Origin: an uncultured Bacteroidales bacterium
GTDB lineage: Bacteria > Bacteroidota > Bacteroidia > Bacteroidales > WCHB1-69
DNA length: 50,139 nt
Direction: 5' to 3'
Assembly (NCBI GenBank): GCA_946413585.1
Contig: CAMKLG010000017.1
Location: 1-50,139, forward strand
Shown here: positions 1-7,047 of the stretch, piece after piece
Layout of the letters: each line of letters starts with the position of its first letter
Numbering within the stretch: the first letter of the stretch is position 1
Position numbers and translations under genes: made by a program
The notes under the pieces: generated by a model
Told to the model about the DNA's origin: nothing
The model's input: only the letters and a program-made list of their open reading frames with translations
Database searches by the model: none

Positions 1-144
1 TTCTCCAACCTGGCCACGACGGTGCGTATCACGCTCATGTATTACGTGGACTTCCTGAGTTTCTTCGAAAACCCTGAAAAAGACTGGCAGAAGGTGCTGT
101 TGGAAGCTGCAGAGCCGCCTCCACAACTGGAGCTGGATTTTTAG
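1..144 (+). CDS. C-terminal end of an unidentified protein, possibly a transposase (partial)
   Basis: Frame 1 is open from the window edge to a TAG at 142-144 and gives 47 residues ending PPPQLELDF. The piece has a hydrophobic aromatic stretch (RITLMYYVDFLSFF) followed by NPEKDWQKVL. This resembles the tail of some IS4-type DDE transposases, but no catalytic motif is in view. The context of repeats and a truncated RhuM gene just downstream is consistent with mobile DNA. The family call is inference; only the open frame and the stop are seen directly. Confidence 0.4.
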   Translation, partial: FSNLATTVRITLMYYVDFLSFFENPEKDWQKVLLEAAEPPPQLELDF

Positions 145-215
145 GGAAGGGGCTTGGAGCTGTCACTCGAAATCGCCCACACTGGTTTACAGAGGGTTAC
201 GGCTACGAAAAACTT

Positions 216-269
216 ATTTTTTGTTTTTAGCGGACAGCAATAATTTTTTGTTTTTAGCGGACAGCAATA
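216..269. repeat. 27-bp exact tandem direct repeat (two copies)
   Basis: Two identical 27-bp copies lie at 216-242 and 243-269, each with a T-rich left half and the segment AGCGGACAGCAATA. They follow the partial gene at 1-144 and may be a duplicated insertion-sequence end. That reading is inference. Confidence 0.75.
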
Positions 270-270
270 A

Positions 271-300
271 TTAAGAATGAAGAATGATGAATGATGAATA
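271..300. repeat. GAAGAATGATGA-type simple intergenic repeat
   Basis: This AT-rich stretch is built from AATGA and ATGATGA steps. The same word family occurs in the opposite orientation at 26501-26543 and inside the NRPS at 43194-43230, so it is a dispersed short repeat of this genome. Confidence 0.6.
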
Positions 301-317
301 AATCTCGCATAAAGAAA

Positions 318-461
318 ATGGAAACGACTATGAATAACGGCGAAATCATCCTCTACCAACCCGACAACAGCGTCCGGCTGGAGGTGCGGATGGAGGAGGA
401 AATGGTGTGGCTCACGCAGGCGCAGATGACAGCGCCTGCGGTTACATCCTTATCTTCTTGA
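318..461 (+). pseudogene. RhuM family protein, N-terminal fragment
   Basis: From ATG 318, with a second ATG at 330, the frame reads MNNGEIILYQPDNSVRLEV and then EEEMVWLTQAQM. This is the characteristic start of RhuM/virulence-RhuM proteins, normally followed by AELF and a helix-turn-helix region. Homology stops after AQM at about 428, the frame runs into unrelated sequence and ends at TGA 459-461, overlapping the 3' end of lepB on the other strand. It is a remnant of about 37 recognisable residues and cannot be functional. The abrupt join to lepB marks an old rearrangement point. Confidence 0.7.
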
Positions 462-2082
462 ACATCCGGTTCCAACGCACTTTGCCCTTGTCGCTCCAAG
501 TCTTGAACTTGTCCAAAGAGAGCCAGACGATGGAGGCTTTGCCCACGATGTGGTCCTCGGGCACAAAACCCCAGAAACGGGAGTCGGCGCTGTTGTGGCG
601 GTTGTCGCCCATCATGAAGTAGTAATCCATCGCGAAGGTGTAGCTCGTGGCCTCCTGACCATCAATCCAGACCTTGCCGTCTTTCACCTGCAGGTCGTGA
701 CCTTCGTAATTGTGGATGATTTTGTCGTACAAAGTGATGTTTTCGGGCGAAATCGCTACCGTCATGCCCTTCTGCGGGATGGTGAGCGGGCCGAAGAAGT
801 CCTTGTTCCACTTGTAGTTGCTGTCGTGCGGGAAGATGTCTGGACTATAGACGCCCTCTTCCTCCGCCAAAATCTGCACCTCATAGCCCTTCTTGCGGAT
901 ACTGTTCTGCTGTTCGCTGTTCAGCATGGCCACGAAACGGTTTATATCGACCTGCTGGAAGTCCTCTTCGTTGAGATTCAGATTCTTGCGCTCTTTCTTG
1001 GAGAGTTGCAATCCGGAGGGATGCGAAATCAAGCAAGCATATTGGATACGGTCGGGATTGGTGACCGCCTGACCATTAATATAAACTTGACGGTCTATAA
1101 CTTGCAGCTTGTCGCCAGGCGTACCAATACAACGTTTCACGTAGTTCTCGCGCTTATCCACAGGACGGTCGAGGATCTTGTACTCGCTCCATACCACCGC
1201 CCTACCCTTTCCGGGCGTGTAGGCACCTGGGTATTTCATGCGCAGCTGCTGGATGTACTCGGGCGAATAATGGCGGAAGAGGTTAGCCTTCTCCGCATCG
1301 CTGGCGTTGGGGTTGAACATCGCCTCATATTCGCGAACAATAGCATAGTAGCTCTCAGCCTGACGCTCCGCAACCACCGTGTCGCCGTCGGGGTAGTTGA
1401 AGACCACCACGTCGTTGCGCTTCACCGGATTAAGGGCTTTTGAGCGGATATAGGGCAGCTTGATGATTTCCGAATAGGATTTTGCCGACTGCGTCATCGG
1501 CAGCTTGTTGTGGATAAAAGGCACTGCCACAGGCGTTTGCGGCACACGCACCCCGTAAGCAATCTTGCTCACCGAAAGGAAGTCACCAATCATCAACGAG
1601 CTCTCCATGGAAGAGGTCGGGATGGTGTAAAGCTCGAACCAGCAGGCACGGATGATGTAGGCGGCGGCCACCGCGAAGATCAGCGCATCGCCCCAGGAAC
1701 GGGCAGAGGTCTTCTTCGGACGTTCCAGATTTTCCGGCGTAATGTACTCTTCCTTAGGGGAAAAGCCTAGATAAGGCAGGTAGAACGGGAAAAAGAAAGT
1801 GCCCAGAATCAGCGGCACATAGCTGTATTTGTTGTACTGGCGGATGGTTTCCCAAACCATGTAGTAGAACATGAAGATGCCGAGATACGGGATCAAGAAC
1901 AGCAACATCCACCACCATTTCTTGCCGATGACAACCTTGATCCACAACCAAATGTTGTAAAACGGGATGAGCGAAAGCCACGGTTTCAGTCCTGCTTTCT
2001 TGAAAATGCCCCACATTCCGACTTGCCAGCCGAGGAAGGAGATGATGATGATTGCGACTAATGCGGTTTTGGAGATTAACAT
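442..2082 (-). CDS. lepB: Signal peptidase I
   Basis: Membrane serine protease that removes signal peptides from exported proteins. The 546-residue product has an N-terminal part with several hydrophobic helices (residues 5-110), rich in Trp and Tyr, then the S26 core. The catalytic serine lies in IPTSSMES (Ser158) and the catalytic lysine in [12 protein letters not shown] (Lys316). The late box [19 protein letters not shown] is near the C-terminus. It is much longer than the E. coli enzyme because of the membrane extension and a long insert between the serine and lysine boxes, as is common in Bacteroidota. It starts at ATG 2082 and follows dapB in the same direction. Its 3' end abuts the RhuM fragment. 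Confidence 0.95.
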   Translation of the reverse strand: MLISKTALVAIIIISFLGWQVGMWGIFKKAGLKPWLSLIPFYNIWLWIKVVIGKKWWWMLLFLIPYLGIFMFYYMVWETIRQYNKYSYVPLILGTFFFPFYLPYLGFSPKEEYITPENLERPKKTSARSWGDALIFAVAAAYIIRACWFELYTIPTSSMESSLMIGDFLSVSKIAYGVRVPQTPVAVPFIHNKLPMTQSAKSYSEIIKLPYIRSKALNPVKRNDVVVFNYPDGDTVVAERQAESYYAIVREYEAMFNPNASDAEKANLFRHYSPEYIQQLRMKYPGAYTPGKGRAVVWSEYKILDRPVDKRENYVKRCIGTPGDKLQVIDRQVYINGQAVTNPDRIQYACLISHPSGLQLSKKERKNLNLNEEDFQQVDINRFVAMLNSEQQNSIRKKGYEVQILAEEEGVYSPDIFPHDSNYKWNKDFFGPLTIPQKGMTVAISPENITLYDKIIHNYEGHDLQVKDGKVWIDGQEATSYTFAMDYYFMMGDNRHNSADSRFWGFVPEDHIVGKASIVWLSLDKFKTWSDKGKVRWNRMFKKIRM

Positions 2083-2091
2083 TTTATAATG

Positions 2092-2190
2092 GTTATGGGT
2101 TATGGGTTATTGAGGTTTATTGTTTATTGTTTGTTTATTGTTTATTGTTTAGGGATTAGAGGTTAGGGGTTAGGGTATTGGGTGGGGAAA
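2092..2190. repeat. GGTTATGGG / TTTATTG / GGGTTAG low-complexity intergenic repeat
   Basis: The lepB-dapB gap holds blocks of GGTTATGG, then TTTATTGT, then GGTTAGGG words. It belongs with the heptamer-like repeats at 4154-4198 and 12655-12702. No promoter box was recognised in it. Confidence 0.6.
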
Positions 2191-2205
2191 TGTAGGGGCG
2201 AATCA

Positions 2206-2940
2206 TTATTCGCCCTTACATACATCATTTATCATTTCTGCGAAGGGGTAAACGCCTGCGGGCTGCGATGCAAGCCATTCGGCGGCGCGAACGGCCCCGC
2301 GGGCGAAGCCTTCGCGACTATGGGCGGTGTGCGTGATTTCGATGTCGTCTTCGGGTGAATGCCACACAATCTTGTGAGTACCAGGCACTTCGCCTTCGCG
2401 AATAGCCGTGATGGGAACTACGTTTGTATGGTCGCATGGGGTCAATTTCCAATCCTTCAGGGCGTTCACCTCATTAATGATGTCTTGCGCGAGGTGGATG
2501 GCAGTGCCGCTCGGCGCGTCCTTCTTGTGGATGTGGTGCGTCTCTTCCATCGACACTTCATAACGATCCTGCGCATTCATCAGCTGAGCCAACAACTTGT
2601 TGATCCTGAAGAAGATATTGACACCTACGCTGAAATTTGCGCTATAGATGAGCTTGCCGCCCGCTAACGTACATTTCGCTTTTATTTCGTCCAAACGGTC
2701 GAGCCAGCCGGTAGTGCCGACCACCATTGGAACCTTTGCCTCGAAGGCGCGGAGCATATTCGGCACTGCAGTCTTCGGCTCCGAGAAGTCGATGGCGACC
2801 TCCGCCGTCCGGAACTCTGGGTCAAGGCGTTGCCAATCCTCCTCATTGTCGATAATGGCCACAATCTCGTGCTTTCGTTCCCGCAGCACCTTCTCCACGA
2901 TATGGCCCATTTTTCCGTATCCTAATATTGCGACTTTCAT
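2206..2940 (-). CDS. dapB: 4-hydroxy-tetrahydrodipicolinate reductase
   Basis: Cytoplasmic NAD(P)H-dependent reductase of the diaminopimelate/lysine pathway. The 244-residue protein has the dinucleotide-binding start MKVAILGYGKMGHIVEKVL, the loop VVGTTGWLD, and the signature EETHHIHKKDAPSGTA with its HH pair and Lys. A C-terminal HSREGFARGAVRAAEWL motif is present. The length is slightly shorter than the E. coli enzyme (about 273) but normal for Bacteroidota. It starts at ATG 2940 and lies upstream of lepB in the same direction, a pairing I have seen often in Bacteroidales. Confidence 0.95.
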   Translation of the reverse strand: MKVAILGYGKMGHIVEKVLRERKHEIVAIIDNEEDWQRLDPEFRTAEVAIDFSEPKTAVPNMLRAFEAKVPMVVGTTGWLDRLDEIKAKCTLAGGKLIYSANFSVGVNIFFRINKLLAQLMNAQDRYEVSMEETHHIHKKDAPSGTAIHLAQDIINEVNALKDWKLTPCDHTNVVPITAIREGEVPGTHKIVWHSPEDDIEITHTAHSREGFARGAVRAAEWLASQPAGVYPFAEMINDVCKGE

Positions 2941-3034
2941 TATGTATGACTTTGACTATATTGCTACCAAGCTTTTGCCCTAAAGGGGCTGCTCAAGGAA
3001 AATGTTTTTTTTTCTAATTCCTCGACCCTTGAGC

Positions 3035-4150
3035 CTATTTCTCCAACGCCTTCTTCACCGCCTCTTCAATGTTCTCCCCTCTCAAGTCGCGTGCGATGAT
3101 CTTGCCGTCCTTGCCGATGAGCAAGATTTGGGGGATACCGTCAACGCCGTATGTGTCTGTAGCGTTGCGCGTGGCATCCGTCAGCTGTGTCCACACCATT
3201 TTCATATCCTTGATGGCTTTGGCTTGCGCTTCGGGCTTGTCCCAAACGTTAAGACTAATCAACACGAAGTCCTTGTTGTTTCCGTATTTCTCATGAATCT
3301 TAGCCAAATTGGGGATTTCGCGGCGGCACGGTCCACACCAAGAAGCCCAGAAGTCGATGAGCGCAACCTTGCCTTTAATCACCTTGCTCAGCTTAATCGG
3401 CTTACCTGTTTTGTAGTCCGTCAAGTCCAAATCGATGAACGGTTTGCCTGGTGCGGTATGACTCACCTTTTCCATTGCCACCAGTTTCGTTTGCAGTGTT
3501 TGGTATGTGGTCACCACCGGCGCGGCACCTTCCAACATTTCGAGAACCGCTTCATAATTCATCTGCTCATCATAATTGAGCAGATCTTCCATCACGAACG
3601 CGCCAAAAGCATTGGTCTTATTCTCTGCAAACGTGTTCCGCATCATGGCAAACAGACTTTCCACCCGCTTTTGCATCTTTTCACTCAGCTCATTACGAGT
3701 CTCTTCTGGTGCATTGACACTCTCGTTAAGTTGATTATAATAAGCGTTTATCACACTGATTTCATAGTTGCTCGTTTTCAAATACTCGTACAAACGGTCG
3801 TTCAACGGAGTGCCGGAGAGCGAATCGGTTAGCAAATCGGCATAAATATTGCCCGGTTCACCGACAATGCGCAGATAATAGTAGTTGCGGGGATTGTTTT
3901 TCTGCGGATCGGTCTTTAACATACCTACTAACGGTTCACTCAATGTAATATCAAAAGCAAAAGTGCTGTCCACTATCTTTGTGGTAGCCAACGGTTTGCC
4001 CGTATTCATATTGATCACGGCGATGTTCTTGCCTTGCAATTCAGGCACTGCCACCCGACCTGCGATATGACAGTTCTGCGCCATTAGGCCAGCAGACAAG
4101 AGGGTTAACACCAACGTGGATAAGATGTAACGAATGGAGGTTTGGGGCAT
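3035..4150 (-). CDS. TlpA-like thiol-disulfide oxidoreductase with DUF4369-type N-domain
   Basis: A 371-residue exported protein. Residues 1-24 are a signal peptide (LSTLVLTLLSAGLMAQ). An N-terminal beta domain of the DUF4369 kind follows (about 25-120), then a helical linker, then a thioredoxin fold (about 235-370) with the redox motif WASWCGPCRREIPNL and a cis-proline region GIPQILLIG. It probably reduces or isomerises periplasmic disulfides or supports cytochrome c maturation; the partner is unknown. It starts at ATG 4150, preceded by a GGTTAAGG repeat. It lies between dapB and DUF5683 in the same direction. Confidence 0.9.
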   Translation of the reverse strand: MPQTSIRYILSTLVLTLLSAGLMAQNCHIAGRVAVPELQGKNIAVINMNTGKPLATTKIVDSTFAFDITLSEPLVGMLKTDPQKNNPRNYYYLRIVGEPGNIYADLLTDSLSGTPLNDRLYEYLKTSNYEISVINAYYNQLNESVNAPEETRNELSEKMQKRVESLFAMMRNTFAENKTNAFGAFVMEDLLNYDEQMNYEAVLEMLEGAAPVVTTYQTLQTKLVAMEKVSHTAPGKPFIDLDLTDYKTGKPIKLSKVIKGKVALIDFWASWCGPCRREIPNLAKIHEKYGNNKDFVLISLNVWDKPEAQAKAIKDMKMVWTQLTDATRNATDTYGVDGIPQILLIGKDGKIIARDLRGENIEEAVKKALEK

Positions 4151-4153
4151 TTT

Positions 4154-4198
4154 GGGTTAAGGTTTAAGGATTAAGGGTTAAGGGTTAAGGGTTAGTCA
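4154..4198. repeat. AAGGGTTA simple repeat
   Basis: Four or more imperfect copies of an AAGGGTTA/GGTTTAAGG unit lie just upstream of the TlpA-like gene. They belong to the same word family as 2092-2190 and 12655-12702. Confidence 0.6.
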
Positions 4199-4215
4199 AT
4201 GTCAAAGTTTAAAGT

Positions 4216-4794
4216 TTATCTAAAGTTCATCACGAGGGTGACTCCATACGAGGGAGAGGTGCGGATGGGAGTCGGGAGGACCGTCGGGCTCCATTGGAGC
4301 GAGAGGTCGTCGGAGACATCGAAATAGTAGAGGTGGGCATCGACCATCGCGTCAATGAAGTTCAGGGTGTAAACGATTGCCGTGGCGGCGATGGCGATTT
4401 CCATGTTCCGTTGAGCTTCCTGCTTCATCGAGAGGATGTTTTCGCTGGGGATGTCTGCCAAGCCAGGAACCAGCCGCTCTGTATGACCATCGCGGCGGTT
4501 AATAAACTCGTTGCGATAGAGGATCATATCTGATGCATATCGACACACAAAATAGGTGGAGACTTCCAACAAACCGTAAATAATGGGTACTTTCCAATAT
4601 TTTTTGTTGTAAATCTGGCCGCCACCGGGGATAATGGAATAGAGCATGGCCGCTGTAGGACTATGTGTGGAAACACGAAGCGAGTCACGAGTTTTCACCC
4701 GCGACTCTTTCTTCGTCGTTATCTCTTGGGAATAGAGAGACAGACTCATACAGAGCAAAATAACACCGCATAGAATCTGTTTCGTATATTTCAT
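4216..4794 (-). CDS. DUF5683 domain-containing protein
   Basis: A 192-residue protein starting at MKYTKQILCGV, chosen because it gives a clean signal peptide ending near LYSQE. An upstream in-frame start would add 13 residues that do not look like a signal sequence. The DUF5683 core reads HSPTAAMLYSIIPGGGQIYN and then KKYWKVPIIYGLLEVSTYF, with a second hydrophobic segment near IAIAATAIVYTLNFIDAMV. Function is unknown; the family is found in Bacteroidota envelopes. It lies 40 bp downstream of parB, and parA-parB-DUF5683 is a recurrent order in this phylum, suggesting co-transcription. Confidence 0.88.
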   Translation of the reverse strand: MKYTKQILCGVILLCMSLSLYSQEITTKKESRVKTRDSLRVSTHSPTAAMLYSIIPGGGQIYNKKYWKVPIIYGLLEVSTYFVCRYASDMILYRNEFINRRDGHTERLVPGLADIPSENILSMKQEAQRNMEIAIAATAIVYTLNFIDAMVDAHLYYFDVSDDLSLQWSPTVLPTPIRTSPSYGVTLVMNFR

Positions 4795-4834
4795 ATTTAT
4801 AAATTTGCATTGTATTAACGAACAAACCGCCAAT

Positions 4835-5710
4835 TTATTGCAAGAGTTCCAATAAACGTTTCAACTCGTCGTCAGAAGCGAACGGGATTTTGATTGCGCC
4901 TTTACCGGAGATATCCTTCTTAATATCGACTTTGGCGTTCAAACGCTTGGAAATCGCTGTCTGCGCGTTGCGAACTTCATCCGACAACGTGATCTTCACC
5001 TTGGATTTCTTATTGCGGGCACCTTCGAGCATCTTCTTCACCAAAGACTCGGTTTGTCTAACAGAAAGTTGCTCATTCACAATCTGTTGCACCAACTTAG
5101 CTTGAGCCGTTTCATCTTCCACCACCACTAATGCACGGGCGTGCCCCATGGAGATTTGGTTATCGCGCACAGCCACCTGCACGGGTGTGGAGAGTTTGAG
5201 CAGACGTAAGTAATTGGAAATCGTTGTGTTGGTCTTACCCACTTTGGAACCCAGTTCTTCTTGAGTGAAATGGCATTCATCCATGAGCATCTGGTAGCTG
5301 AGAGCAATTTCGATGGCGTTCAAGTCAGCGCGCTGAATGTTCTCCACCAATGCCATCTGCAGGGAAAGTGCATCATCGACGGTACGCACAAAGGCGGGAA
5401 TCTCCATCAGACCAGCTATTTGCGCAGCACGGAAACGACGTTCGCCGGAAATCAGCTGATACTTGCCGTTCCCCACAGGACGCACGGTCACCGGCTGGAT
5501 CAGTCCGTAAGTCTTGATAGACTGAGCCAGTTCCTGCAACGACTCCTCATCGAACTTCGTGCGTGGTTGATACGGGTTTGCTTCGATGCTGGCCACGTGG
5601 ATGTTCGTATTGCCGTTCACCACTTGGGCGTTCTCTGTACGGGTGGGAATATCCATATTCCCGAGCATTGCGCCCAAGCCTCTTCCTAATGGTTTATCAT
5701 TCTTTGGCAT
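4835..5710 (-). CDS. parB: Chromosome partitioning protein ParB
   Basis: DNA-binding CTPase that loads at parS sites and spreads to form the partition complex. The 291-residue protein has the basic start MPKNDKPLGRGLGAMLG, the ParB/Srx domain with ANPYQPR and the GERRFRAAQIAG box (CTP-binding region), then a helix-turn-helix TQEELGSKVGKTNTTISNYL for parS recognition. The C-terminal dimerisation part ends IPFASDDELKRLLELLQ. It starts at ATG 5710. It is separated from parA by a 137-bp gap with inverted repeats. No convincing parS site was found in the window. Confidence 0.95.
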   Translation of the reverse strand: MPKNDKPLGRGLGAMLGNMDIPTRTENAQVVNGNTNIHVASIEANPYQPRTKFDEESLQELAQSIKTYGLIQPVTVRPVGNGKYQLISGERRFRAAQIAGLMEIPAFVRTVDDALSLQMALVENIQRADLNAIEIALSYQMLMDECHFTQEELGSKVGKTNTTISNYLRLLKLSTPVQVAVRDNQISMGHARALVVVEDETAQAKLVQQIVNEQLSVRQTESLVKKMLEGARNKKSKVKITLSDEVRNAQTAISKRLNAKVDIKKDISGKGAIKIPFASDDELKRLLELLQ

Positions 5711-5729
5711 AATGTTTGTTTTTGTTAAT

Positions 5730-5775
5730 CCTAGGGTTCGCTTCGCTCTCCCTAGGTTGACACGTGTCGGGCATT
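5730..5775. promoter_or_regulatory. Cluster of inverted repeats in the parA-parB gap
   Basis: Three adjacent symmetric elements are visible. CCTAGGG (5730-5736) pairs with CCCTAGG (5750-5756). GACACGTGTC (5759-5768) is a perfect 10-bp palindrome. GGGC-ATTCA-GCCC is a small hairpin just after. They could form an mRNA processing hairpin or a protein site. The CACGTG core matches the centre of parS but the flanks do not. Confidence 0.45.
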
Positions 5776-5847
5776 CAGCCCTCTTGGTGTTCTATTTGTA
5801 TGTTGAGTATTCGCATGATGCAACAACCACAAACTGCTAACTGCTAA

Positions 5848-6621
5848 CTATACGGTGTATCCGTTCTTTAGGAGGAATTCTTTGGCGAGGTTCATGTAAT
5901 TGACGTGGCCGATGGACTTAATGTCATATACGGCGATCGGGACGCCATAGCTGGGAGCCTCGCTCAGTCGCACCGTGCGGTTGATGACTGTGTCGAAGAC
6001 GATGTCGCGGCAATGGAACCGCACGTCTTCAAAGACCGCATTGGCCGATTTGAAGCGGTTGGTGTACATCGTCATAAGGATGCCTTCGATAGAGAGTGCG
6101 GGGTTCATGTTGGACTGTACAATACGCACTGTATTAAGCAGTTTCCCGAGGCCTTCGAGTGCGAAATATTCACATTGCACGGGAATGATGACCGAATCGG
6201 CTGCCACCAATGCGTTTAGTGTCACCAGTCCGAGCGATGGCGCGCAATCGATGAAGATGAAGTCGTAGTCGTTCTTGATGTCGGCGACGGCATCTTTCAT
6301 GCGGTACTCGCGGCGGTCGTAGGATATCATCTCGATTTCGGCGCCGACCAGATGGATAGTGGCGGGCAGGAGGTAAAGATTCGGGGTTTTGGTTTCCACC
6401 ACAGCTTCCGAGGCCATCTTGCCGTTCACGATGCAATCGTAAATGCTGACGGTATTGTCATCGGGATAGACTCCCACGCCGCTGGAGGCATTGCCCTGCG
6501 GGTCGGCGTCGATCAGCAATACACGAAAATCCAGCAACGCCAAGGACGCCGCAAGATTCACGGCGGTGGTGGTCTTCCCCACCCCGCCCTTCTGATTTAC
6601 AATGGCAACAATTTTCCCCAT
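5848..6621 (-). CDS. parA: Chromosome partitioning ATPase ParA (Soj)
   Basis: Walker-type ATPase that dimerises on DNA and positions ParB-origin complexes. The 257 residues begin MGKIVAIVNQKGGVGKTTTA, which holds the deviant Walker A motif KGGVGKTT. Walker A' is LLIDADPQGNASSGVG and the Walker B region is YDFIFIDCAPSLG. A C-terminal NRTVRLSEAPSYGVPIAVYD segment is typical of chromosomal ParA. The ATG at 6619-6621 overlaps the stop of the upstream PUR gene by one base (TAATG), implying translational coupling. Confidence 0.96.
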   Translation of the reverse strand: MGKIVAIVNQKGGVGKTTTAVNLAASLALLDFRVLLIDADPQGNASSGVGVYPDDNTVSIYDCIVNGKMASEAVVETKTPNLYLLPATIHLVGAEIEMISYDRREYRMKDAVADIKNDYDFIFIDCAPSLGLVTLNALVAADSVIIPVQCEYFALEGLGKLLNTVRIVQSNMNPALSIEGILMTMYTNRFKSANAVFEDVRFHCRDIVFDTVINRTVRLSEAPSYGVPIAVYDIKSIGHVNYMNLAKEFLLKNGYTV

Positions 6622-6968
6622 TATAATGAAAGATCTATATCGTCAAACATGTTTCCGAGATCCATGTCGTCCTCTGATTTCTCAAAACGGTCGTTTTCGA
6701 AGAACGTGTCTTCCGGAACAGTGCCGTTCTCGATGAAATCAATCACGCCTGCCAACGCATTTTTGAATTTCTCGAAATCCTCTTTATAGAGGAAAATCTT
6801 ATGCTTTTCATAGAAGAAATTGCCGTTGTCCGCGTTGAACTTGCGCTTGCTCTCCGTTATCGTGAGATACATCTCTTCATTTCTACTTTTCTTGACGTCG
6901 AAGAAATAGGTTCTTTTTCCAGCCTTAATCGCGCGTGAGAGCACTTCGTTTTTGTCTTGATTTTCCAT
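6621..6968 (-). CDS. PUR-domain nucleic-acid-binding protein (DUF3276)
   Basis: A 115-residue protein matching the DUF3276/PUR family, small dimeric beta-beta-beta-beta-alpha proteins related to eukaryotic Pur-alpha and Borrelia BpuR that bind single-stranded nucleic acid. Visible features are GKRTYFFDVKKSRNEEMYLT, then ESKRKFNADNGNFFYEKHKI, then an amphipathic helix EDFEKFKNALAGVIDFIENG and an acidic C-terminal tail EKSEDDMDLGNMFDDIDLSL. ATG 6968 is preferred to a GTG two codons upstream. It is the first gene of a transcript reading into parA (1-base overlap) and parB. Its role here is not established. Confidence 0.85.
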   Translation of the reverse strand: MENQDKNEVLSRAIKAGKRTYFFDVKKSRNEEMYLTITESKRKFNADNGNFFYEKHKIFLYKEDFEKFKNALAGVIDFIENGTVPEDTFFENDRFEKSEDDMDLGNMFDDIDLSL

Positions 6969-7004
6969 ATTCACTGATACTTTGTATTTAATCTATTCAA
7001 GCCG

Positions 7005-7012
7005 CAAAAGTA
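7005..7012 (-). promoter_or_regulatory. -7 promoter box for the PUR-parA-parB transcript
   Basis: TACTTTTG on the minus strand, followed by GCGGCTTG, ends 36 bp upstream of the PUR-gene ATG. It matches the Bacteroidota -7 consensus TAnnTTTG. Confidence 0.65.
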
Positions 7013-7047
7013 CGGATTTTTTCTTATAATGGATGAATTATTTTAAA

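Noticed and set aside
550..1443. 297-codon plus-strand open frame over lepB
   Set aside because: Antisense of a clear signal peptidase gene with catalytic motifs on the minus strand.
5759..5768. parS site next to parB
   Set aside because: The CACGTG core is there but the flanking bases do not match the TGTTT/AAACA arms of parS, so it is only a palindrome.
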